From Lachnospiraceae bacterium (GTDB lineage Bacteria; Bacillota; Clostridia; Lachnospirales; Lachnospiraceae): a stretch of 64,000 nt of DNA. Position numbers and translations under genes: made by a program. The DNA lies in the NCBI GenBank assembly GCA_910575275.1, contig CAJTEE010000001.1:186001-250000 (forward strand), in the 5' to 3' direction. The notes beneath the pieces were generated by a model, which searched no databases, was not told the DNA's origin, and saw only the letters and a list, made by a program, of their open reading frames with translations. Shown here one piece after another: positions 1-7,748 of the stretch (its first letter is position 1; every line of letters begins with the position of its first letter).

Positions 1-958
1 TCTCTCTGTAAATATCATGATACAGATGCGAAAGCCTCGCAAATCCCTCTCCCGAAAACGCAAGCACCGCCTCCGGGGCCTGAAACTGCTCTCCCGGATT
101 CACCGTCCAGGAAAAATCCTGTGGATTGATGCCGGCATTGATCCGAAGCTGTTTGAACTGATCCTTTTCTGCCTCGATCGCAAAATTTCCGCTGTAAACG
201 AGCGAATAGCCAAAGCACCGGCCATGATCCTCTCCCGCGCCCCCGTCGCACACAATCGCAAAGGGGTTGTACTGGTGGGAGGAAGCGCCGCGGCTGCTCC
301 CGACGGAATGGACGCCGCTTTGAACCGGAATTCTCGTAAATTCCCGCTCCATCGTGTGCCGTCCGGCAAAAACGATGAAGTCATAGTCGGAGTCCTTAAA
401 ATCCATCGTAACAGACGCAAGCTTTTCCAGCCGGATCGCCTCGCTTCCGTTGTTTACGAACCGCACGGTCCGCGTGACGATATTTTTTTCTTCGAACACA
501 CTGTAGAACAGAATCACGGTTCCTCCGCTCTCTTTATCCCGCAGCTCGATCTCCAGCGTATCGACTGTATCCCTGGACGCCGCCTTGAGTGACGGCATCC
601 CTTCTAAAGCATACTTTCCTTTATAAATCCTGTAGCCGGAGACCTTTCCCGAAAAAATCTGGCTTCCGTCACCGTTCACCACCTCGATGCTGGGGATCCG
701 GTAATCCCCCTTTCCATCCGTGGAATATTCCTGGGCCAGATAGTCCAGGGAAAACGTCCGGTCGTTCCCCGCCTCGTTGGGGTTGGGTGAAAAACCGCGG
801 TCGCAGACCTGGATCAGATAATCCAGGTTTTCATCCGGGATCCGCTCTCCATAATATAAATGCAGCAAATTCCCATATCTGCTCACCTTCATCAGATACG
901 ATGTGTCTCTTGTTTCCAGTATAAACGTATTGCCGTCTGCATTATATTTGACTGCCAT
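1..958 (-). CDS. GH36 alpha-galactosidase, N-terminal part (runs off window)
   Basis: The reading frame is open from an ATG at 958 to the left edge, about 319 codons, and encodes the N-terminal beta-sandwich of a family 36 alpha-galactosidase. The family signature WTVNPGES is seen near the cut end, followed by FQAPEAVL and HLYHDIYRE, which lead into the catalytic barrel that lies outside the window. Upstream motifs such as the RTVRFVN-type strand and TMERE are also typical. No signal peptide is present, so the enzyme should act in the cytoplasm on imported galactosides. It lies 57 bases after the sugar ABC permease pair and is probably the last visible gene of that operon. The catalytic aspartates cannot be checked. 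Identity is from recognised motifs. Confidence 0.85.
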   Translation of the reverse strand, partial: MAVKYNADGNTFILETRDTSYLMKVSRYGNLLHLYYGERIPDENLDYLIQVCDRGFSPNPNEAGNDRTFSLDYLAQEYSTDGKGDYRIPSIEVVNGDGSQIFSGKVSGYRIYKGKYALEGMPSLKAASRDTVDTLEIELRDKESGGTVILFYSVFEEKNIVTRTVRFVNNGSEAIRLEKLASVTMDFKDSDYDFIVFAGRHTMEREFTRIPVQSGVHSVGSSRGASSHQYNPFAIVCDGGAGEDHGRCFGYSLVYSGNFAIEAEKDQFKQLRINAGINPQDFSWTVNPGEQFQAPEAVLAFSGEGFARLSHLYHDIYRE

Positions 959-1015
959 TCTTTCCTTGTTCCTTTGCTTTCTTTGTCCAGATTTGTTTTC
1001 CTTACAAACAATGTC

Positions 1016-1858
1016 TTATTTGCCGCCTGTCATCGCAACACCCTCGATGAACTGCTTCTGGAAGAACAGATACAGAACGACCATCGGGATCATGGCGAGC
1101 AGGGAGCCCGCCATCATCGTCGGGAAGTCCGTGCTGAACTGTCCCCTTAAGGTGGCAAGGCCGGAGGACAGGGTCATCATGTTCAGATCGGTGTTGACGA
1201 TTAACGGCCACATCAGGTCTCCGTATGCGAAAACTGCCGTGAAGACCGCGAGAGCCGCCATGGACGCCTTCGTAAGGGGCGCCATCACCTTTACAAACGT
1301 CTGCCACTGGTTGCAGCCGTCTAAGTACGCTGCCTCGGCGATCTCATTGGGAATTCCCAGATACGCCTGCCGCAAAAAGAAGGTTCCGAACGCGCTGACG
1401 AGTCCGGGGAATACCAGTCCGAAAATCGAGTTGGTAAGCCCGACCTTTGCCAGCATCTGATACTGCGGCGTGATGAAGATCTGCGACGGCAGCATCATCT
1501 GGATCAGGACCAGGGAAAACAACACATTCTTTCCTTTAAAATTCAGCTTTGCAAACGCGTAGCCCGCCATGGACGAGAAAAGCACCGCACACACGACTCT
1601 CCAGAAAATCATCAAAATCGTGTTTTTATAGAGCGCAAAAAACGGAAGCGATGCCGTCGCCTTGTTGTAGCTTCCCGACTGCCAGGCAGCCGGCAGAATC
1701 GTCGGGGGAACGATCATGCTCTCCTCAACGGTCTTAAAGCTCGTAAGGAACATCCATACAAACGGGAAAATCATAATAACGGAGCCGATGATAAAAAACG
1801 CATATACACCGGCTGTCCGGATTTTTCTTGATCTTTCAAGCGATGAGTTCATGCTCAT
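1016..1858 (-). CDS. carbohydrate ABC transporter permease, MalG type
   Basis: A 280-residue inner-membrane permease with a short cytosolic N-terminus, a first hydrophobic segment around residues 17-37 and about six segments in all. The EAA loop that docks to the ATPase is visible as EAAYLDGCNQ followed by FVKVMAPLTK near residue 190. The length and pattern match the MalG/UgpE branch of family CUT1. It begins 12 bases after the MalF-type partner, and the binding-protein gene heads the operon. No ATPase gene is present in the operon. This is usual for CUT1 importers of Firmicutes, which share an MsmK-type ATPase encoded elsewhere. The substrate is inferred to be a galactoside from the neighbouring alpha- and beta-galactosidase genes. 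Confidence 0.93.
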   Translation of the reverse strand: MSMNSSLERSRKIRTAGVYAFFIIGSVIMIFPFVWMFLTSFKTVEESMIVPPTILPAAWQSGSYNKATASLPFFALYKNTILMIFWRVVCAVLFSSMAGYAFAKLNFKGKNVLFSLVLIQMMLPSQIFITPQYQMLAKVGLTNSIFGLVFPGLVSAFGTFFLRQAYLGIPNEIAEAAYLDGCNQWQTFVKVMAPLTKASMAALAVFTAVFAYGDLMWPLIVNTDLNMMTLSSGLATLRGQFSTDFPTMMAGSLLAMIPMVVLYLFFQKQFIEGVAMTGGK

Positions 1859-1870
1859 ATCCTCCTTTCC

Positions 1871-2764
1871 CTATACTTCGTAGTTGACCCACTTCTTCTG
1901 GCCCCAGAACTGAACCACAGTGACAAGGCCGATCACCGCGACCGTCCAGATTACGACTGCGGAACCGAGTCCTCTGTTGCCGGAAACGTACGATTCGCGG
2001 TAGAACAGGTACATAAGCGACTGCGCGCTCGTGAGCGCCGGGTTCGCTTCCTCGATCATCATGTAGATCAGGTCATACACCTTTATGGAAGACATCAGAC
2101 GCATGATCAGTACGACGAACAGCGTCGGGGAAACCATCGGCAGCGTAATATGGAAAAACTGCTGCAGCTTCGTCGCTCCGTCTAGGCTCGCCGCCTCATA
2201 ATAGGATTTCGAAATATTCTGAAGGCCCGAGAGTAAAAGCACCGCGTCATAGCCGATCGCAGACCAGATCGCAACGATCGCACAGGTGATCATGACGATG
2301 TTCGGGTCGGTGATCCAGTTGATCTTATGCGCCAGCAGCGTATTGATGATGCCGTACTCGGTATTGAAGATCCACTTCCAGACCATCGCGACCGCGGCCG
2401 GAGCCACGACCATCGGCAGGAAGAAGACCGCGCGGAAGAAGGTTCTTCCCTTGATCTTCGTGTTCAGCATAACGGCTACCACCAGGGCGAGGAGAATGCC
2501 GAGCGGCACCGTCAGGATGCAGAAGTAAAGCGTATTCCAGTTTGCTCTCCAGAACTCGGGGCTCCCGAACATCTGCACGAAGTTTTCGACGCCGCGCAGC
2601 TCATAGAGCCCGAATGGCCTGGTCTTGGAAAAACTCAGTTTGATCGTATCAAGAAACGGATAAATATTTAAAACCAGCAGGCCGATCACGGTCGGGGCGA
2701 CCATCAGGTACGCCCACATGCTCTCGGACTTTGCAAGCTTGCCGGATTTTGCATTGCCAGCCAT
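1871..2764 (-). CDS. carbohydrate ABC transporter permease, MalF type
   Basis: A 297-residue permease of the MalF/UgpA branch. Hydrophobic segments begin at about residue 18 and the EAA loop reads EAASLDGATK followed by FFHITLPMVSP near residue 195. It pairs with the MalG-type permease directly downstream and follows the binding-protein gene by 15 bases, so the three are almost surely co-transcribed. A ribosome site GGAGG precedes the ATG. Together the two permeases form the membrane channel of a sugar importer. Confidence 0.93.
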   Translation of the reverse strand: MAGNAKSGKLAKSESMWAYLMVAPTVIGLLVLNIYPFLDTIKLSFSKTRPFGLYELRGVENFVQMFGSPEFWRANWNTLYFCILTVPLGILLALVVAVMLNTKIKGRTFFRAVFFLPMVVAPAAVAMVWKWIFNTEYGIINTLLAHKINWITDPNIVMITCAIVAIWSAIGYDAVLLLSGLQNISKSYYEAASLDGATKLQQFFHITLPMVSPTLFVVLIMRLMSSIKVYDLIYMMIEEANPALTSAQSLMYLFYRESYVSGNRGLGSAVVIWTVAVIGLVTVVQFWGQKKWVNYEV

Positions 2765-2779
2765 GTTTTTCCTCCCTCC

Positions 2780-4072
2780 TTAATCGTCTTCGGCCGCCTT
2801 ATTGATGGCATCCTGGAAGATCTGCATGCCCTCGTCAAAGGTGATCTGGCCGGAATAAATCTTTAACAGGTTTTCCGATACCTGGGTCTTCCAGGTCGGA
2901 CGGTATTTATTGTTGACCGACTGCACACTGTACTCGAACATATCGGTAAAGCAGCCGACATTCAGCTTATAATCGAACTGGTCGAACACCTTCACCCAGG
3001 TATCCTCCAAACCGATGTAGGCCGGGATCGCCGCACCGGACTCGCCCTGGATCCGCTGCCCCTCCTCGGAACCGAAAAACCGCAGGACTTCCTTCACTAA
3101 CTCCAGGTTCTTTCCGGTTGCGGAGGTCGCATAGCAGAGACCGTTGGAGATCGTCGCGCGTCCGTCGCCGGCTGTCGGATTCGGGCATTTCGGCAGGACC
3201 GCCACATCCCATTTTCCTATCATATTCGGATAGTTCTGCATTTCGGAAAGAATGTTCCAGTTTCCTTCTAAGAACATGGCACCCTGCTCGGAGAAGAACG
3301 CCGTTCCCGGCGAGGTCTCGGCAAAATAGTTCTGATTCGGGCACCAGTCATTTTTCTGGAGATCAATGTAAAAGCGCATGGCGTCGATGGTTGCAGGCTC
3401 ATCAAAACCGCCGGTAATGTTGTCTTCCTTCAGGATATGGCCGCCGTTCTGGTAGACGAAGTTCCAGTAGCCGAGCTGGTCGTCTCCATACGCCATATAG
3501 CCGTATTTTCCGGTGGCGGCATAGATCTTAGCCGAAGCGTCGCATAGGTCATCCCACGTCCAGCTCTCGTTTGGGTAGGCAACGCCTGCCGCGTCAAACA
3601 TCTCTTTGTTATAGACGAGGCCGACCGTATCCTTGTCCTTCGGCACGCCGTAGTATCTCCCGTCACTTCCCTGGATATTCGACAGGGATACCTCTGAGAA
3701 ATTTTTCTGGTAGAATTCCGGGTCCTCTGCGTCGTAGAGATCGGTCAGATCGGCAATTTTCCCATAATCCGCATACTTTAAAATTTCGTTCGTATGCATC
3801 CAGAAAATATCCGGCATCTGGTTAGAGATCGCCGTCGCCTCTAACTTTGTCCAGTACTCGTTCCAGCTTGTCACCTGTACCTCGATCACCACATCCGGAT
3901 GCTTTGCCGTATAGGCGTCACAAACCGCCTGCATCCCGTCTCTCTGGTTGACATCCCAGATCTGGAATGTCAGATGGGTCTTTCCGTCGGCAGAGCCCTT
4001 TTGACAGCCCCCTGCAAGGGCCGCTAAGGCGCTCACGCCCAACAGAAACAGAGCTTTTTTGAGCTTTTTCAC
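2780..4072 (-). CDS. sugar ABC transporter substrate-binding lipoprotein
   Basis: A 430-residue family 1 extracellular solute-binding protein. The N-terminus has a lysine-rich start, a hydrophobic stretch and a lipobox LAGGC with the lipidated cysteine at residue 23, so the protein is anchored outside the membrane. Family features include an early LTFQIWDVNQ strand and an internal MFLEGNWNI segment typical of sugar binders. It is the first gene of the leftward operon, and an AraC-type regulator starts divergently about 200 bases away. The ligand is inferred to be an alpha- or beta-galactoside from the adjacent GH36 and GH42 genes and is not shown by the sequence. Confidence 0.92.
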   Translation of the reverse strand: MKKLKKALFLLGVSALAALAGGCQKGSADGKTHLTFQIWDVNQRDGMQAVCDAYTAKHPDVVIEVQVTSWNEYWTKLEATAISNQMPDIFWMHTNEILKYADYGKIADLTDLYDAEDPEFYQKNFSEVSLSNIQGSDGRYYGVPKDKDTVGLVYNKEMFDAAGVAYPNESWTWDDLCDASAKIYAATGKYGYMAYGDDQLGYWNFVYQNGGHILKEDNITGGFDEPATIDAMRFYIDLQKNDWCPNQNYFAETSPGTAFFSEQGAMFLEGNWNILSEMQNYPNMIGKWDVAVLPKCPNPTAGDGRATISNGLCYATSATGKNLELVKEVLRFFGSEEGQRIQGESGAAIPAYIGLEDTWVKVFDQFDYKLNVGCFTDMFEYSVQSVNNKYRPTWKTQVSENLLKIYSGQITFDEGMQIFQDAINKAAEDD

Positions 4073-4126
4073 AAGCTTCCCTCCTTTTGGTTATTTGGTA
4101 TAAAAGTATGGAACTTTTGTAAGCAG

Positions 4127-4159
4127 ATTATATCAATTTCTATAACTTGTTTTCTATAA
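4127..4159 (-). promoter_or_regulatory. candidate activator-dependent promoter with direct repeats
   Basis: On the minus strand a TATAAT box (plus-strand 4127-4132) lies about 55 bases upstream of the binding-protein start, but there is no recognisable -35 box at the right distance. In its place are two exact direct copies of TTTCTATAA (plus strand 4137-4145 and 4151-4159, 14 bases apart). A tandem direct repeat over a poor -35 region is how AraC-family activators often bind. The adjacent divergent AraC gene makes it the natural candidate. The flanking region is very AT-rich, so chance cannot be excluded. Confidence 0.4.
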
Positions 4160-4280
4160 AAAAGAAAAATGCTTATATGCCAAAATGAAATATATATACT
4201 TTTTTTGTTCAATGTGTTATCATATTGGTATATAATAACAGCAGGGTCAAACGGGCATCTACAATACAGGAGGCAATCGC

Positions 4281-5132
4281 GTGGATAAAAAATTAAAATT
4301 TAACGTCTATCAGAGTGACAAGTACATTGATGCGACCCTTTTCCAGTACGGCTGGGAACAATGCGCGCCCATGCATTCCTTCGGCCCTGCCAAAAGGAAC
4401 CACTACCTGTTCCACTTTATCTTTTCCGGAAAGGGGCGTTTGGATTCCAATGATTCTACCGGAACTACCAGACACTATAAACTTGAAGCCGGTCAGGGCT
4501 TTTTGATCTGCCCCGGCCAGGTCAATACGTATCATGCCGATGAAAAGCTTCCCTGGGAGTACGCCTGGCTCGAATTTGACGGCGTCAAAGCCCTAGAGTT
4601 CATGGAAATGGCCGGGATCGGCTATGACAAGCCCGTTTATCGCTTAAAAAAGAGGGAATTTGCGGATTCGATCAAAAACGAGATCATGTACATCGTTGAT
4701 AACCCCGCTGGCTCCTCTATCTGCCAGATCGGCCATCTGTACCTGTTTTTCGATGCCCTCATCCGCAGCTCTGCGTCACGAAGGACCACTCCTGCCGGAA
4801 ATCTAAAGGCATTTTATGTAAGAGAAGCCATTTCCTTTATCGAGCGAAACTTCGACCGGCCGATTACGGTTGAGGATATCGCAGAATTCTGCAACTTAAA
4901 CCGCAATTATCTGGGCAAACTGTTTAAAGAAAACACCAATCAGACCCTGCAGCATTTCCTCATGTACTACCGGATGAACCGGGCCGCCGAGCTTCTGAAG
5001 CTCTCCAAGCTTACCGTCGCCGAGATTGGGAAGCGATGCGGCTATCCGAACCAGCTTCATTTTTCCCGTGCCTTCAAAACGATTTACGGCGTCTCCCCCA
5101 ACCACTGGCGGGAGGAAAACAAGCCGCTTTGA
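4281..5132 (+). CDS. AraC family transcriptional regulator
   Basis: A 283-residue regulator with an N-terminal cupin-like sugar-sensing half (HLF-type LLFHFIFSGKG strand, then LICPGQVNTYHAD) and a C-terminal double helix-turn-helix at about residues 180-280, seen as TVEDIAEFCNLNRNYLGKLF and VAEIGKRCGYPNQLHFSRAF. The start is a GTG at 4281 with a CAGGAGGC ribosome site just before it. It is transcribed away from the sugar importer and is the first gene of an operon with the ParB/BMP fusion, a phosphoesterase and GH42. By analogy with MsmR/RafR it probably activates the importer and galactosidase genes when a galactoside is present. Confidence 0.92.
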   Translation: MDKKLKFNVYQSDKYIDATLFQYGWEQCAPMHSFGPAKRNHYLFHFIFSGKGRLDSNDSTGTTRHYKLEAGQGFLICPGQVNTYHADEKLPWEYAWLEFDGVKALEFMEMAGIGYDKPVYRLKKREFADSIKNEIMYIVDNPAGSSICQIGHLYLFFDALIRSSASRRTTPAGNLKAFYVREAISFIERNFDRPITVEDIAEFCNLNRNYLGKLFKENTNQTLQHFLMYYRMNRAAELLKLSKLTVAEIGKRCGYPNQLHFSRAFKTIYGVSPNHWREENKPL

Positions 5133-5154
5133 ATTATCCCCAAAGGAGGCCTCC

Positions 5155-7101
5155 ATGGCTGTAAACGAGTATTCCCGCGCCAGGAAGCTGGCGCAAAAAG
5201 CTTTTAAGCAAGCTCTTTCAGAAGAAAAATATCCCTATCTGCGCGTGCTCGACGAGCTCCTTCCGTTTGCGGAGACCGTCGGGGAAAACGATCTCGGGCT
5301 CATTGAGATCCCCATCGAGCTGATCGTGGGTACCAAGACCGCCGGCAGGACCAAGGCTTTTGCCTGCAATTTTATGCCCCTTCTCGATGAGGAGAGCGAA
5401 TTTGCCGCAAAATGGGGCTCCCTTTATGAGTCCCATATAAACGAGGGCATCCGGGAGCCCGTGATCGCCTGTGAGTTCATGAATTCCTACTATATGATAG
5501 AAGGGAACAAACGCGTCAGTGTTTTAAAATACTCCGGCGCCGTCAGCGTTTTGGGGTATGTTACCCGGATCATTCCCGCCCCAAACGACTCCCCGGAGAG
5601 CAAGATCTATTACGAATTTATGGAATTTTTCCGGAATTCCGGAATCAATACCATCTATTTTTCCAGGCCGGGCAGCTTTAAGGCCCTGTGCCGGCTCGTC
5701 GGAAAAAAAATTTCTGACCCTTGGACAGCCGAGGAGCGGGAAATTTTTTCCTCGTCGCTTTTACATTTCACCGACCTGTATACCGAAAAGGGCGGCATGA
5801 AGCTTTCCATCACGCCGGGCGATGCTTTTTTGTTTTATCTGAACGTTTATGGCTATGCTGGCATGGTCGATAAATCCTATGAATCGCTGCGCAAAGAGAT
5901 TGCCTCCCTCTGGAAGGATTTAGAGGCGCTTCCAAAAGCCGGAAATGTGAGTCTTGTCATGCAGCCGGAAAAGGAGCCGGAAAAAACCCTCATCCAAAAA
6001 CTGGCAGAGCCGGAGACCACGATTCTTAAAAAGCTCATTGCTCCGACCACCAAACTCCATGTGGGCTTTTTTTACTACCGCACTGTCAAGACCTCCGGCT
6101 GGACCTACAGCCATGACCTCGGACGCAGTTATGTGGAAGATAACATGAAAGACCGTATCCTGGTCTCTGTCTATGACGGCATCGAAACCGACGAACAATG
6201 CCTTGCCGCCATCGACACGGCTGTCCGTGAGGGCTGCGTTGTCCTATTTACAACCTCCCCGCGTTTCTTGGGCCCCAGCCTGAAGGCCGGCATGAAATAT
6301 CCGCAGCTTAAGATCTTAAACTGCTCACTAAACTCCTACAGCGGTCATCTGCGCACCTACTATGGACGCCTCTACGAGGCAAAATTCCTCGTCGGCATGC
6401 TGGCCGGAATCCTTACGGATACCAATCATATCGGTTACATCGCCGATTTCCCAATCTTCGGAACGCCGGCCAGCATCAACGCATTCGCTCTCGGTGTCAA
6501 GACCGTAAATCCGGTCGCAACCGTCCATCTCGCCTGGGCTTCCGAAAAGGGCTGTGACGTAAACCGTTTGTTTACAAAAGCGTGTGTCAGTCATGTTTCC
6601 GGCCGCGATATGATTACGCCGCTTCACTCAAAAAGGCGCTATGGGCTTTACGATCTCTCAAACGAGACCGGCGGTATTGTCGCATCTGCGATCTGGCACT
6701 GGGGGAAGTTCTACCAGCGCATTCTGCAGACGATCCTGAACGGGAGCTGGAACCGGAGCCCTGCCTCATTTTCCATCAATTACTGGTGGGGAATTTCCTC
6801 CGGCATGATCGACATGATTGCCGGAGGAAGCGTTCCGGAGCGCACAAGAGCGCTTGTAGAGCTTGTAAAAAAACAGATCGTCAACGGCGAATTTCAGATC
6901 TTCTCGGGCGAGCTCTGTGACCAGACGGGTAAAAAGAGGCATACCGGAAACGATTCCCTGACTCCAAAAGAGCTGATCCGTATGGACTGGCTGGTCGATA
7001 ACGTCTCCGGCCACATCCCGTCTGCAAAAGATCTTCTCGCCGAGGCGATCCCGATGGTGCGGATCCAGGGCATCTACGGCGACAAAGACGAACTGGAATA
7101 G
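5155..7101 (+). CDS. ParB-like / BMP-family fusion protein, probably cytosolic
   Basis: A 648-residue protein. I chose the ATG at 5155, which has AAAGGAGG eight bases upstream. Residues about 45-140 resemble the ParB/sulfiredoxin-like fold: a strand IEIPIELI, then INEGIREPVI, then YMIEGNKRVSVLKY near residue 112-125. Residues about 300-560 resemble the basic membrane protein (BMP/Med) substrate-binding fold, with LHVGFFYYRTV, VREGCVVLFTTSPRF and YEAKFLVGMLAGILTDTNHIGY. BMP proteins normally bind nucleosides or related ligands outside the cell. This one lacks a signal peptide and lipobox, so it is probably intracellular, perhaps a ligand sensor. It sits 22 bases after the AraC gene and 8 bases before the phosphoesterase gene. 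Its true function is unknown. Confidence 0.8.
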   Translation: MAVNEYSRARKLAQKAFKQALSEEKYPYLRVLDELLPFAETVGENDLGLIEIPIELIVGTKTAGRTKAFACNFMPLLDEESEFAAKWGSLYESHINEGIREPVIACEFMNSYYMIEGNKRVSVLKYSGAVSVLGYVTRIIPAPNDSPESKIYYEFMEFFRNSGINTIYFSRPGSFKALCRLVGKKISDPWTAEEREIFSSSLLHFTDLYTEKGGMKLSITPGDAFLFYLNVYGYAGMVDKSYESLRKEIASLWKDLEALPKAGNVSLVMQPEKEPEKTLIQKLAEPETTILKKLIAPTTKLHVGFFYYRTVKTSGWTYSHDLGRSYVEDNMKDRILVSVYDGIETDEQCLAAIDTAVREGCVVLFTTSPRFLGPSLKAGMKYPQLKILNCSLNSYSGHLRTYYGRLYEAKFLVGMLAGILTDTNHIGYIADFPIFGTPASINAFALGVKTVNPVATVHLAWASEKGCDVNRLFTKACVSHVSGRDMITPLHSKRRYGLYDLSNETGGIVASAIWHWGKFYQRILQTILNGSWNRSPASFSINYWWGISSGMIDMIAGGSVPERTRALVELVKKQIVNGEFQIFSGELCDQTGKKRHTGNDSLTPKELIRMDWLVDNVSGHIPSAKDLLAEAIPMVRIQGIYGDKDELE

Positions 7102-7109
7102 GAGCCGTT

Positions 7110-7748
7110 ATGAAAATCCTCGCAATCTCCGATAAGGAGTCTCCTGCCCTGTGGGATCATTTTGAAAAAAGCCGTCTGGACGGCGTGGACGTGATCGTCT
7201 CCTGCGGCGACCTGGCACCAGAATACCTGTCCTTTTTAGCTACCTTTTTTCAGGGACCGGTGCTCTATGTCCATGGGAATCACGATCGTTCCTATGAAAA
7301 AAAGCCGCCCGAAGGCTGCGTCTGCATTGAAAACCGGATCTTTGAATATGAGGGCGTCCGATTTCTCGGACTCGGCGGTTCCATGCGCTACAAACCCGGC
7401 CCCTTCCAGTACACCGAAACGCAGATGCTCTCACGCGTGATCCGAATATGGCCGAAGCTTTTATGGCATCATGGCTTTGACGTGCTGGTGACACACGCGC
7501 CTGCCAGGGGGCTGGGGGACAGAGAGACGCCGGTCCACCGGGGGTTTGGGACCTTTTTGTACCTTCTCGAGCACTACTCCCCTGCCCTCCATCTTCACGG
7601 ACATGTTCACTTAAATTATGACCCGCTCGCAAAGCGCGTACGCGAATATAAGCAGACAGCGATCGTCAATGCATATGAGAAAGCCGTGTTTGAGCTTTCA
7701 CCAAACTCTGACAGAAAGGAGACGCGCAGATATGTGGCTTGGCGTTGA
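7110..7748 (+). CDS. calcineurin-like metallophosphoesterase
   Basis: A 212-residue single-domain phosphoesterase. Metal-binding motifs in order are VSCGDLAPEYL (residues about 29-40), YVHGNHDRSYE (about 50-60), VTHAPARGLGD (about 130) and HLHGHVHLNY (about 160). The first motif is unusual: the canonical D-x-H at the N-terminus reads SDKES, so the first histidine ligand is replaced. This may be a subfamily trait and not a defect. The substrate cannot be read from the sequence. The gene is translationally packed between the ParB/BMP fusion and GH42, whose start codon lies inside its last 17 bases. Confidence 0.85.
   Translation: MKILAISDKESPALWDHFEKSRLDGVDVIVSCGDLAPEYLSFLATFFQGPVLYVHGNHDRSYEKKPPEGCVCIENRIFEYEGVRFLGLGGSMRYKPGPFQYTETQMLSRVIRIWPKLLWHHGFDVLVTHAPARGLGDRETPVHRGFGTFLYLLEHYSPALHLHGHVHLNYDPLAKRVREYKQTAIVNAYEKAVFELSPNSDRKETRRYVAWR

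Noticed and set aside
17-592. Long plus-strand frame opposite the alpha-galactosidase
   Set aside because: The minus strand carries a clear GH36 protein. The plus-strand frame is rich in Arg, Ser and Pro and has no family resemblance.
903-1460. Plus-strand frame of about 185 codons opposite the MalG-type permease
   Set aside because: It is the mirror of a well-recognised permease, has no ribosome site and no family features.
5026-5154. Upstream extension of the ParB/BMP frame into the AraC gene
   Set aside because: The frame is open but overlaps the AraC coding end. A strong AAAGGAGG site precedes the ATG at 5155.
7618-7731. Upstream extension of the GH42 frame
   Set aside because: The family N-terminus MWLGVDYYPEQW and a ribosome site fix the start at 7732.
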